Made by a program: the position numbers and the translations under genes
Shown here: positions 1 to 7,928 of the stretch, in pieces
Layout of the letters: every line of letters begins with the position of its first letter
How positions within the stretch are numbered: the stretch's first letter is position 1
Notes under the pieces: generated by a model
What the model was told of the DNA's origin: nothing
The model's input: only the letters and a program-made list of their open reading frames with translations
The model's database searches: none
Origin: CAZVCJ01 sp964625745
GTDB lineage: Bacteria; Chloroflexota; Anaerolineae; VGOG01
Reading direction: 5' to 3'
Assembly: GCA_964625745.1 (NCBI GenBank)
Contig: CAZVCJ010000141.1
Span: 1-10,536, forward strand
Length of the DNA: 10,536 bases

Positions 1-471
1 GATGGGCCATTTCCTGTCGCATCACCCAGAGCAATTCGGCGCCGGAGGTCTCCAGGTGGGTAGCCGGCACGCACGACGGGGCCATGACGAACACCGTCAG
101 CGGCAGGCCCTCTGAGGCATCCAGCACGTAGCGGACGCCCTCGATGCCCAGCACGTTGGCGATCTCGTGGGGATCGGCGACCACGCTGGTGGTGCCACGG
201 GGCACGACGGCCCTGGCGAACTCCGGCGGCGTCGCCATGCTGCTCTCGATGTGCACGTGGCCATCAATGAAGCCAGGGCAGACGGTTCGCCCCTGGAGGT
301 CTATGGTTTCCCTGGCCCGGTAATCCCCCAGGCCCACGATTCGGTCGCAGCGATGGCGACGTTGGTCTCGATGACCTCGTGGGAGAAGACATTCACCACT
401 CGGCCATTCCTGAGCAGTAGATCGGCCTTCCCCTCCCCTCGTGCAAGCTTGATTATCTCCGCTAATTCCAT
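1..471 (-). CDS. ade: Adenine deaminase, N-terminal part, frameshifted and cut by the window edge
   Basis: Adenine deaminase is a metal-dependent amidohydrolase that converts adenine to hypoxanthine and ammonia in purine salvage. Reading from ATG 471 the protein begins MELAEIIKLARGEGKADLLL and continues to NVAIAA, then the frame runs into a TAG at 303-301. Shifting frame at about 346/347 restores the family sequence at once: DRIVGLGDYRARETIDLQG, then GFIDGHVHIESSM with the metal-binding HxH, then TTSVVADPHEIANVLG, to the window edge. A single missing base between GCTGC and GACCGA explains the break. About 157 of the usual 550-600 residues are present. AAAGAG lies upstream of the ATG as a weak ribosome site. 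The gene follows the alpha-2-macroglobulin gene on the same strand with a 175-base gap, so they are probably not tightly coupled. Family identity is firm; whether the frameshift is real or an assembly error cannot be told here. Confidence 0.88.
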
Positions 472-646
472 CTTCGTGCTCTTTCGCGTCTTTCACGATT
501 CAAGCCGCCCCCTCGCCACTATATCTCCGGGCCGCTCTGTTTGGTGTGACTTCGCTGTTTGGCGGCCCAGCCACGGCGTGTAGGCTAAGCCTGCCCGACT
601 GCTTGCTGCGCAGGTGGCTTCTTGAGTAGTGCGAACACTTATAAAA
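472..646. other. Intergenic spacer between the macroglobulin gene and ade
   Basis: No gene is seen here. It holds a 7-bp inverted repeat, GGGCCGC (529-535) and GCGGCCC (562-568), with a 26-base loop, and a short palindrome AGGCTAAGCCT at 582-592. Neither is followed by a clear T-run on the minus strand, so a Rho-independent terminator for the upstream gene is not supported. Confidence 0.5.
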
Positions 647-3600
647 CTATTCGGCGCTAGTCACGGTGAACTTCCCTCCATCGCTGCGACCGAAGACTTC
701 GGGGAAGTACATCTCGTAAGCGTTGGCGGGCATGACCAGGAATTCACCAGGTACGCTGGCCCGCATGAGGTAGGTGTACTCGTACGTCCCCTTGGGCAGG
801 TAGGTGGCGAAGAGGACGACTTTCTCGTCCCTCATGTCGGTGTTGCTGAACCACCACCAACCCCAGTCCTCGCCCACCCGCGTCAGCTCAGGAGGCTGCC
901 CCACCACGCTGGTGGTCTTGAGGCTGACGTCCACGCCCTCGCAGCCGGCCGGCAAGGGGTCCTCCACCACCAGGTAGTGCAGGCTGCTGGGGGCGATGAG
1001 GGTCAGCTTGACCTGGATCACGTCGCCCACCTCCGCCCCGTCCACGAAGCGCTCCGGGTCTTCAACGGGCGAGTACTGGCGGGCGACGATGATGCCGCGG
1101 TTCAAAGCCTTGACGTCCTCCACCGGCAGGAAGTAACGCAGGTAGAGCGAGTAGTAGAGCCGGCCCTGGCCCGCAGGCTCCGCGCGCTCGATGAGCAGCC
1201 GATTGGCCTCGTCTTTCAACAGATCGGCCACCTTCACCTGAAGCTTGCGCGTTTCCCCAACGTCCGCCGCGGTCACCCGGCCTTCGCTCAGTTTCTCCTG
1301 GTTGAGACTGACCCGATAGGCGTAGTCTGCCTCCAGCTCGCCGGTGGCCACCATCCAATCGGTCAGGGCGATGAGGGACCAGGCCGTCTCCTGGGTGGAG
1401 AGCCAGTGGCCCTCCTTGCGAGCCACCATCAGCCAGCGGACGACGTTGGGAGCGAGGCCGCTGTCGGGGGCCAGGCGCGCCAGGGCCGCCAGCACGATGG
1501 CCGTGGAACGGGTATCGGTGTTCATGGTCCAGTAGTCCGCCGCCGCCTCCTCCCAGTGGGCGCCGGTGGCGCTGAGGACGGCGGCGCTCGTTAGATCGCT
1601 GAGGATGGCATCTACCCTCTCCCGCTGCTCAGGGGCCAGCAGGCCCAGGGTCATGGCCAGATAAGCCTTGCCGTAGTTGCCCAACATCTCGCGCCGCTCG
1701 TAGAGGGCCACGCTGCGGCCCAGGTCGCCCTGCCCGTACTCGGCCAGGACGTAGAGAACGAAGGCCTGGGTGTTGGCCTCGTAAGATTGCTTCAGCTCGG
1801 CGGGACGCTTCAAGCTGCCGCCCAGGAACTTGGCTGCGCGATCCATCACTTCCTGATCTACGACGAAGTCGGCCCGTTTGGCCTCGTTGAGGCCCAGGAG
1901 GACGTAGGCGGTGAGGAAGGCGTTGCTCTCGTCGGCCAGCCACCAGCCCCAGCCGCCGTCGTAGTGCTGCTCAGTGTAGATGCGTTGCAGGGCGATGCTC
2001 ACCTGCTGAGGCAGGCGCGTCGCCAGCTCCTGATTCTCGACGCCCAACTGCCTCAGGGCGCGGTAGGTCATCACGTTGGGCAGGAAGCGGCTCACCGTCT
2101 GCTCGATGCACTCGTAGGGGTAGTGCTCCAGATAGCCCAGGCCGTCACGCATCCCCGCCGCCAGCGAGGGGTCAAGCTGCACCGTCAGCTCGCCCTGGGT
2201 GGGATCGTGGCGCCNNNNNNNNNNNNNNNNNNNNNNNNNNNNNNNNNNNNNNNNNNNNNNNNNNNNNNNNNNNNNNNNNNNNNNNNNNNNNNNNNNNNNN
2301 NNNNNNNNNNNNNNTGGAGTAGTGATAGACGGGCAGGGTGATCTCCACGGCGTCGGACAGGCCGCCGCCACATTCGCCTCGCTCAGTGCAGGCCTGGACA
2401 GCGAAGAGGAGTGTGGTCTCCTCGATGACTCCATTGGCCGCCCCCCCTCTTTCCCCCCCAACTTTGGGGGGGAGGACTGTCACCGGCCAACTGACCTTCT
2501 GCGTGCCGTGAGCGGGCACCTCCACTTGCTGGGTGCCGCCCCCCCCTCCCCCCCCAGATAGGGGGGGCTTGAGGGTGAGTCCCTCGGCCGATAGCGACAC
2601 CTCCACCTGAAGGGCCTGGTCGGTGTTGTTGTGGACCACGGCGGAGAGGGTGGCCTGGTCGCCGATGACGAAGAAGCGGGGAGCGACGGGCCTGATCAAA
2701 AGGTCCAGGGTGCTGATGACGTCGTTCGTGACCTCCCCTACCTCGGTGGCCGCGGTGATGCCCTTGACGCCCAATCGCCAGGTGGTCAGGTTATCGGGCA
2801 GTTGCACCGAAACCTGGGCCTGGCCGCTCTCGTCGGTGCGCACCGCCGGGTCCCAGTAGGCGGTTTCGGGGAACTCACTCCGTACCAGGCCCGCCATGGC
2901 CGCCTCGGCACCTCCGTCCCCTCCCTTGGCTTTAGCGGCTAAGAGCACGTTCTGTTGATCCACGGACAGGGCCAGGCTGGTCGCCGTCTGCACCCCCACC
3001 CCACGCTCGCCGTAGAAGAAGTCCACCAGGTTGGGAGAGCCTGTACCGGCCAGGGCCAGCACCGACAGGTCAACCAGGGCCAGCGCCAGTTCGGCCGTCA
3101 CTCCTTCCCCTTGATAATCGGTGGCGCGGATGTCGTAAGTAACCGTCTCCCGTGGGCCATAGTGGCCTTCTTTGTCCGGGGTGATGGTGATCTGTAGCTC
3201 CTTTTCCACAGTGGACACCGGCAGGCTGGCGTAGCCCATCTTGAAGGAAGCCAGGGGGTTGGTTTCGTCCTGGCCCTTGACGATGACCACCGAAACGTAG
3301 ACGTTGGGCGCGTGCTCGGAGAGGATGGGAATCTCGATCAGCTCGCTGTTGCTCCGCAAGGTGAGCAACTGATGGCTCATGATGTGGCCGCGCTCGATGG
3401 TGAGGAGCGCCTTGACCTCCCCTTGATAGGGCGAGGGGATGAGGATCTTGGCCACCTCGCCCGGCGCGTACGATTTCTTATCGGGGATCAGCTCGATGCG
3501 GTTGTGGCTCTCCTGTCGCCAGCTTACGAACTCGCGGCTGCTGACCCAGAGGTAGGTGGCGCTGCGGATCTCGTTCCCCTCGACAGGGCTCAGGGCAAGC

Positions 3601-6600
3601 TCCAGCTTGTCACGGCCCACGGCCACCACCTTGTAGCTTCCGCCTTTCTCAGGGACGAAAGCGGCCAGCGCCTTACCCTCGCCGTCGGTGGTCACCGTCG
3701 TGGTCAGTACCGGCGTGTCCTCGACCTGGCTGGTCCAATAGAAGCTGCCGTCGTCGGCCTTCTCCTGGACGCTGTACCACTTGTGCTCGAAGAATGTTAC
3801 CGTCAGTGGCACGTTGGGCACAGGCTCGCTCTCCCAGTCCACAGTGATGATCCTGACCCGTTGCTCCTCGCCCACTGTGCCTACCCAGGTCATGGGGGCC
3901 AGGCCGATGTAGAACAGGCCCTGGTGGACGACGGCCTCGGTGCGGGAACTGACCTGCTGGTCGTTGATGTCGGTCACTGAGGCCTCGATGGTGAAGACCT
4001 GGCTCAGCTTCTTCAAGGAGATGCCGGCCGGCACCTTGAAGGTGAAGCGGCCCTCCGCGTCGGTCTCCCCCGTGCCCTCGGCGATGAGCTCGCCGAAAGA
4101 GCCGTAGTAGCTATCCCGCTCCTCCCATTCGTAGTCAACAAAGTCGTAGTAGCCCTTGCCCTGCCAGGGGAAGAAGTAATCCTGGCTGAGGACGCTCCAG
4201 TGCACCTGGGCCTCTGCCACCGGGCCGCCGAAGTAGTAGGTGGCGACCGCGCTAACGGCGATCTCGTCCCCCTGCACGTAGGCGTCTCGATCAGTCTCCA
4301 CGCCCACCTGGAACTCCGGCCGGCGGTACTCAGCCACCTGGAAGCCGACCCCGAAGCTCTGGTCAGCAAATTGAGCATTGATCCAGTAATAGCCCAGGAC
4401 AGCTTCCTCGTCCAGGGTGAACTCGCCGTGGAGGGTGCCCATATCGCTGAGGGGCAGATCCTCACCATAAATCTCCTTGCCCTGGTCGTCGCTGACGGTC
4501 ACCGCCAGGCTCTCCACGCCCTGGGGCAGGCTGTAGCGGGCGTCGTCGTCGGTGCGTAGAATGCCCTTGAAGCGAACCGTCTGCCCCGGCCGGTAGATGG
4601 GCCGGTCGGTGTAGAAGTAGCCAGAGTAGAGCTGGCTGTAGAACTGAGCCGAGATGTTGAACTCCCAGGGAGAGATGCCCTGAGTCCAGCGGTTGAGGGC
4701 CACGGCGAAATCATTGCCCTCGCCAGCGAAGACGAAGAGGGGATCCCACATATCCTGGGGCGGGAACTCGGCCTTGAAGACACCGTCCTGGCCCGTCCAT
4801 CCTTCAGCTAAGCTGTCAGATTCGCTCTGCACACTTACCGACAGGCCAGGGACGACCTGCCCGCTGGCCAGATCGGTGGCCCAAACCAGGGCCTCCGTCT
4901 CCGCCTGCTTCAGAGTCAGGTTGAGGCAGGAGACCACCATGATCTGGCTCGAGGGCCGCCCGTAAGGCAGCTCTAGCACTTCGGGAGCAGTGAGCTCCAG
5001 ATAGTAGAGGCCTGGGGCCAAGATCCCTCCCTCTTCGCTGGCTACTTTGGTGCTCAGCACACCAGACTGGTTGGGGGGGGCATCGGCCTCCTCCGACCAC
5101 TGGCGCACCAGAGCAGCCGGGTCGGGGCTGAAGTCGTCCCAGTAGCTCCAAGACTCGCTGCCGTTGAGGCGAATGAAGTCCTCCCTGCTCAAGCGGTAGA
5201 GGCCGAAGTTCAGGCGGGAGACGTTGCGATAAGTAACATAGATCACCGTCTCGGTGTAGGCGTTGTAGGTACCCACGTTGGCAGGGTTACTGAAATAGAC
5301 CGAGGGGTCCAGATCGCGGGTGGTGAAGCGCACCACCTTCTCTTCGCCCAGGGTGTTCCCACTGGGGTCGGCTATATCCGCCCCGAAGGTGAAGGTATAG
5401 TCGGTGGAGGGCTGGATATCGAAGGAGATGTAGAAACTGTAATCGTAGTCGCTCCAGTAGGTGTAGACCTCGGTCGGCTCAGGGATGATGGCCGTGTTAG
5501 GCGTGATGGTGGTCCAGTCCATTGGCCCGGCAAAGGTGGCACTCACCCCACCATAGGGGTCCGCTCGCAGATCGCCATCGGTCGGATGGGTTTCAAGGAT
5601 GCAAGGGTAAGGAACGGTGGTGAAGCGCCAGGAGTAAGTCTCGGCGATGCGCCCCTCCCCTCTTGCCGCCTTGGCTCCTGCTTCCAGAGCGGCCACGTAG
5701 CCCGTCTCCAGCGGCAGAGAGGCAGAGGGTACAAAGGCCATCACCTTCTCATCCCAGCGGAAACCGCCCTGGATGGCTATCCCGGCCTCTGTCACTAACG
5801 AGAACCTCTCCTCGACCGAAACGTGATCCATAGGCTGGTTGAAAGTGATGCTGATGGCTTGAGTCGCCGCCACCTGAACCTCGCCATCGGCCGGCATTGT
5901 CCATACCACAGCAGGCATGGCCGTGGTGAAGTACCAGACGTAGTCCTCGGCCAGGACGCCGCCGGTAGTGTCCTCCAGCCCGGCCGCCACCCGCGCCTGG
6001 TAAGTCGTGGCCGGATCGAAGCCCTCCTCAGGGCGGAAAGTATAGATGGAGGTGTTAAGCCACTGGCCCTCGCCCGTCACTGGCGGGACGAAGGTCAGGG
6101 GCTGGGGCAGGCCCGCCTGCTCGGAGATGGCAGTGAGGGGCACCACGGGGCGGTTGAACATCACCGTGACCAGGGCATCGGTTCCCACCTCGGTGGTATC
6201 GGGAGCAGGCTGGACCTCGGTAACCTCCAGGTGGCCTACCGTACTGAAGTGGAAGCTGAAGGGCTCCCCCAGAATCAGGCCCACGGCGCTCTTGGCCTCC
6301 TCGGCCACGGTCACCTTGTAGCTCACTCCTCGCGGAAAGGCCGCCGTCGGAGCGAAAGCCAGGGTCGTGTCGTTGGGCCAGTTGAAGCTCCCCGCCACGA
6401 CCGGCTGGATCGCGAACGCCCCCTCCGTCGAGGGCCGATCCATCGGCTGGTCGAAGACCAGGAGCACCGGTGCCGTCAAGCCCAGCTCCTCGCCTGGGGC
6501 CGGCGCCCGCTCCAGCACCTGCGGTGATACGGGAGGTAAGGGAGTGGGAGTAGGGCCGGGAGTAGAAGTGGGTTCAGGAGTGAATGTAGGCTCAGGAGTA

Positions 6601-6731
6601 TGGGTAGGCGCAGGCATAGCGGTAGCCGTAGCCGTCGGTGTAGGCGTCTCTCTGGCGCACGCGCTCAGGAATCCGCCAAGCACCATGGCGCAGATAATCA
6701 AAGTAGCGATAGGGGTATAGTATTTTCTCAT
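647..6731 (-). CDS. Bacterial alpha-2-macroglobulin lipoprotein with four Ig-like domains and an intact thioester
   Basis: Large surface lipoprotein of the bacterial alpha-2-macroglobulin family, which traps attacking proteases by bait cleavage and thioester coupling. Residues 1-25 are a lipoprotein signal ending in LSAC (lipidated Cys25). Residues 28-70 are a Thr/Pro linker. Four Big_5-type Ig-like repeats follow (about 72-166, 168-271, 273-373, 375-472), each with a PxDGxx or PAPG start and an F(N/D)QPMD-like core. Macroglobulin domains come next, with the MG2 signature YFYTDRPIYRPGQTVRFKG near residue 704, a bait-region segment near 1080 (PDKKSYAPGEVAKILIP) and the central A2M signature AYWDPAVRTDESGQ near 1289. 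After the N gap the thioester domain carries YPYECIEQ (CIEQ at 2110-2099). A C-terminal MG10-like domain contains VVEDPLPAGCEGVD. The total is about 2,030 residues, longer than the roughly 1,650 of E. coli YfhM because of the Ig-like repeats. The start is fixed by GAGGAGGT six bases upstream. No pbpC partner is visible. Confidence 0.95.
2215..2314. other. Assembly gap (100 N) inside the macroglobulin gene
   Basis: Exactly 100 N, a common placeholder for a scaffold gap of unknown size. The reading frame entering (ending LPVYHYS) and the one leaving (starting RHDPTQGELTV) are not in phase across 100 bases, while 99 or 102 would be. Both sides belong to the same family, so the gene is probably intact and the gap length nominal. 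Confidence 0.95.
2441..2472. repeat. GC hairpin repeat, copy A, within coding sequence
   Basis: On the plus strand: C7 (2441-2447), a short spacer, C7 (2453-2459), AACTTT, G7 (2466-2472). The second C7 and the G7 form a 7-bp hairpin. On the coding strand it is translated LPPKVGGERGGA, a low-complexity insert in the macroglobulin. It shares its layout with copy B about 70 bases away, which suggests a dispersed palindromic element. Confidence 0.65.
2539..2567. repeat. GC hairpin repeat, copy B, within coding sequence
   Basis: On the plus strand: C8 (2539-2546), T, C8 (2548-2555), AGATA, G7 (2561-2567). It has the same C-run, C-run, short loop, G-run order as copy A and is followed on the coding strand by the same CGGC. 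It encodes PPLSGGGGGGGT. The coding strand carries two G8 runs split by one A, which could also form a G-quadruplex. Confidence 0.65.
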
Positions 6732-6737
6732 GGAAGG

Positions 6738-6745
6738 ACCTCCTC
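6738..6745 (-). promoter_or_regulatory. Strong Shine-Dalgarno of the macroglobulin gene
   Basis: GAGGAGGT on the minus strand, six bases before ATG 6731. This decides the start codon. Confidence 0.85.
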
Positions 6746-6750
6746 AAAGG

Positions 6751-6771
6751 GATATTAGATATTGGATATTG
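6751..6771. repeat. Three tandem heptamers in the macroglobulin 5' leader
   Basis: GATATTA, GATATTG, GATATTG in a row on the plus strand. They lie between the predicted transcription start (about 6785) and the Shine-Dalgarno of the minus-strand gene. They are AT-rich against a GC-rich background and may be an unstructured leader or a binding site; function unknown. Confidence 0.6.
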
Positions 6772-6791
6772 GGGCGTTAGCGCACAAGTCT

Positions 6792-6820
6792 ATTATACTC
6801 TACTTCATCTTCCCTGGCAA
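6792..6820 (-). promoter_or_regulatory. Sigma-70-type promoter for the macroglobulin gene
   Basis: On the minus strand: TTGCCA (6820-6815), a 17-base spacer, and a perfect TATAAT (6797-6792). Predicted start is near 6785, giving a leader of about 55 bases. Confidence 0.75.
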
Positions 6821-6835
6821 CTGGCCGACGGCCAG
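6821..6835. promoter_or_regulatory. Candidate operator: inverted repeat abutting the -35 box
   Basis: CTGGCC-GAC-GGCCAG is a perfect 6-3-6 inverted repeat directly upstream of the -35 box of the macroglobulin promoter. A wider pair, CCCTGGC (6812-6818) and GCCAGGG (6832-6838 or one base earlier), spans the -35. The position suits an activator or repressor site. No regulator is identified. Confidence 0.4.
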
Positions 6836-6851
6836 GGCTATTCAGTTTTCC

Positions 6852-6948
6852 AGGTGCCGGGCACTTACATAATGGCTTTGGCACAGGAAGCGGCACTGAG
6901 AACAGTCTCCCTGGACGTTGGGGACTCCGTTGGAAGTGCCTGGCACCT
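6852..6948. repeat. REPIN-like element: two inverted palindromic repeats
   Basis: AGGTGCCGGGCACTT (6852-6866) and AAGTGCCTGGCACCT (6934-6948) are inverted copies matching at 14 of 15 bases. Each is itself nearly palindromic. They are separated by 67 bases, which hold a further imperfect pair (AGTCTCC and GGGGACT). This is the layout of REP doublets mobilised by RAYT (IS200-like) transposases. No RAYT gene is in the window, so the element would be non-autonomous. It sits between the two divergent promoters and contains no gene. Confidence 0.6.
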
Positions 6949-6991
6949 CGTCCGGCGAGGACTGAATGTTTCTATGAGCAAATACGAAGGC

Positions 6992-7020
6992 TTGACAGAT
7001 GTGGGAAGCTGTGGTACACT
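6992..7020 (+). promoter_or_regulatory. Sigma-70-type promoter for the small gene pair
   Basis: A perfect TTGACA (6992-6997), a 17-base spacer, and TACACT (7015-7020, four of six). Predicted start is near 7027, about 52 bases before the 70-aa gene. Confidence 0.65.
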
Positions 7021-7078
7021 GTGGTTAACCCGAAATATGATCACACGTTACCATTGACCAACCTCCGAGAAGCTCAAG

Positions 7079-7291
7079 ATGCCCAAAACCCGTCGCGTCT
7101 ATCCGGAAGACAAGATGATCCGCCGTGGCCTGGAGGCCCTGATGGCGACATTAGGGCCGGTAGAGACCGTTCGTTTTCTGACCCTACCGCGACAACGTCG
7201 TCTCGAGTCGGTTCGACGGCACCAGCAGTGGCAGGCAAGTCTTGATCAGGAATGGTTTTTTGACCAGGTCTTTGGGACTGTAAAAGAATAG
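7079..7291 (+). CDS. Small helical hypothetical protein (70 aa), first of a two-gene unit
   Basis: I do not recognise a named family with certainty. The product is short, charged and predicted helical. A basic start (MPKTRRVYPEDK) is followed by RRGLEALMATLGPVETVRFL (residues 15-34) and a C-terminal RRHQQWQASLDQEWFFDQVF (46-65). The pattern RGxEAL..LGPVxxVRFL followed by an RHxxW stretch recalls small cyanobacterial and Chloroflexota proteins often found in toxin-antitoxin-like pairs; this likeness is from memory and unverified. There is no signal peptide or membrane segment, so it is probably cytoplasmic. GAGAAG at 7067-7072 is a modest ribosome site six bases upstream. A promoter lies upstream and the next gene starts nine bases after the stop, which supports a real two-gene operon. 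Confidence 0.7.
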   Translation: MPKTRRVYPEDKMIRRGLEALMATLGPVETVRFLTLPRQRRLESVRRHQQWQASLDQEWFFDQVFGTVKE

Positions 7292-7300
7292 TTTCCAACC

Positions 7301-7573
7301 ATGAGCAAGCAATACGCACCCCATGAACCGGAAGAGGAAGTGCTTTCGGTCGAGGACGCTTTCCGTGATGCGGAGCGCTCGGAAGGACGGTGGCGGGCTT
7401 TCGAGCGCGAGGAGTATTTGCGGCGCGTGTTTATCGAATTACCCGAACCGGCTTACTTGACGCTGGAAGAACTGGCCAGGCGTCAGAAGCAAACTGTGCC
7501 TCGTCTCATCGAGCGGGTCATTGGGGAGTTGTTAGTAACGTTCGCTCCCTCGGCGGGTGCTGCGGAGAGCTGA
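7301..7573 (+). CDS. Small protein (90 aa) with ribbon-helix-helix-like C-terminus
   Basis: The N-terminal half is acidic and charged (EPEEEVLSVEDAFRDAERSE, residues 9-28). The C-terminal half fits a ribbon-helix-helix fold: a strand VFIELPEPA (43-51), helix A YLTLEELARRQ (52-62), a turn, and helix B TVPRLIERVIGELL (65-78). Proteins of this fold bind DNA as dimers and often serve as antitoxins or autoregulators. The strand here lacks the usual alternating basic residues, so DNA binding is not certain. There is no Shine-Dalgarno before ATG 7301, and only nine bases separate it from the 70-aa gene, so translation may be coupled. The function of the pair is inference: toxin-antitoxin-like or a small regulator with a partner. 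Confidence 0.68.
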   Translation: MSKQYAPHEPEEEVLSVEDAFRDAERSEGRWRAFEREEYLRRVFIELPEPAYLTLEELARRQKQTVPRLIERVIGELLVTFAPSAGAAES

Positions 7574-7691
7574 GCAATACCGAAACTCAGGTGAGGATCC
7601 GCCTTACCCCTGGAAGCGCGCATCGTCAGCGGGCGTCTCCAGCTCAGAGCGCCGCTTTGCCTGGCCTCTAAAGACAGAACAGAGCCTTGTC
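7574..7691. other. Spacer with no supported gene
   Basis: No start with a ribosome site and no family-like sequence is seen in any frame, and there is no clear terminator after the 90-aa gene. Confidence 0.45.
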
Positions 7692-7741
7692 CCAAAATCG
7701 TGACGGTCGCCAGACCGAGTATTGCGTCTGAGCGATTTTGG
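7692..7741. repeat. Inverted repeat overlapping the -35 of the downstream promoter
   Basis: CCAAAATCG (7692-7700) and CGATTTTGG (7733-7741) are perfect 9-bp arms. Inside are a hairpin CGGTC-GCCA-GACCG (7704-7717) and a competing pair CAGAC (7711-7715) with GTCTG (7726-7730). The right arm lies between the -35 and -10 boxes of the next promoter, so it could be an operator. It could also mark the end of the upstream unit, though it lacks a T-run. Confidence 0.5.
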
Positions 7742-7750
7742 TGGTATAAT
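7722..7750 (+). promoter_or_regulatory. Extended -10 promoter upstream of the structured leader
   Basis: A perfect TATAAT (7745-7750) preceded by TGG (extended -10, TGn), 17 bases from a weak -35 TTGCGT (7722-7727). Predicted start is near 7757, which gives a leader of about 247 bases before the VWA gene at 8004. Confidence 0.68.
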
Positions 7751-7838
7751 ATGGTCAGGTTTTCTACCGCAGCTTACTATACATCGCCTTCATGAGGCTG
7801 ACGAGAATTGAAGTGACTTAGCACGGGAGGACATGGCG

Positions 7839-7928
7839 ATGGAGCCTGGCATTGACCTCTCGACGAATCCTCAAGCTAAAGTACAAGTGGCAATTGGTGG
7901 TCCGAAACGAGCGCCAACGCAGGGGTAA
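7839..7928 (+). CDS. Candidate small ORF (29-31 aa) in the leader of the VWA gene
   Basis: A strong Shine-Dalgarno GGGAGG (7825-7830) stands eight bases before ATG 7839; an in-frame ATG at 7833 is closer than ideal. The peptide begins MEPGIDLSTNPQAK and ends GGPKRAPTQG at TAA 7926-7928. It has no signal peptide or membrane segment and matches no family I recognise. The stop codon lies in the loop of the large hairpin at 7902-7961, so a translating ribosome would melt its 5' arm. The Shine-Dalgarno can pair with CCTCTC at 7856-7861, inside a stem closed by TTAGC (7818-7822) and GCTAA (7875-7879). It is either a leader peptide for attenuation or a micro-gene with its own promoter and terminator. 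Confidence 0.45.
   Translation: MEPGIDLSTNPQAKVQVAIGGPKRAPTQG

Noticed and set aside
518..546. TATAGT on the minus strand (523-518) as an ade promoter
   Set aside because: No -35-like hexamer is found at 16-18 bases spacing.
629..1594. Long plus-strand open frame opposite the macroglobulin C-terminus, with similar ones at 3312-3980 and 5823-6527
   Set aside because: These are antisense to a clear protein family on the minus strand and have composition typical of shadows of GC-rich codons.
5073..5080. G8 run in the macroglobulin as a phase-variation site
   Set aside because: It is a single run encoding ordinary Pro codons, with no hairpin partner and no sign of a switch.
7792..7821. Nine-codon ORF (MRLTRIEVT) early in the leader
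   Set aside because: It has no Shine-Dalgarno and its ATG lies in the loop of a small hairpin; chance is enough to explain it.
7757..7900. Known riboswitch in the VWA leader (c-di-GMP-I, fluoride and ydaO types considered because of GCAC and GGCGATGG)
   Set aside because: The conserved cores of these classes (for example ACGCAAAGCC of c-di-GMP-I) are missing and the fluoride-type pseudoknot cannot be drawn.
7798..7908. Hammerhead-ribozyme-like core: CTGACGAG at 7798-7805 and CGAAAC at 7903-7908
   Set aside because: The bases next to CTGACGA and GAAA do not form stem II, stem III does not pair beyond one base, and GAAA is already used in the strong hairpin at 7902-7961.
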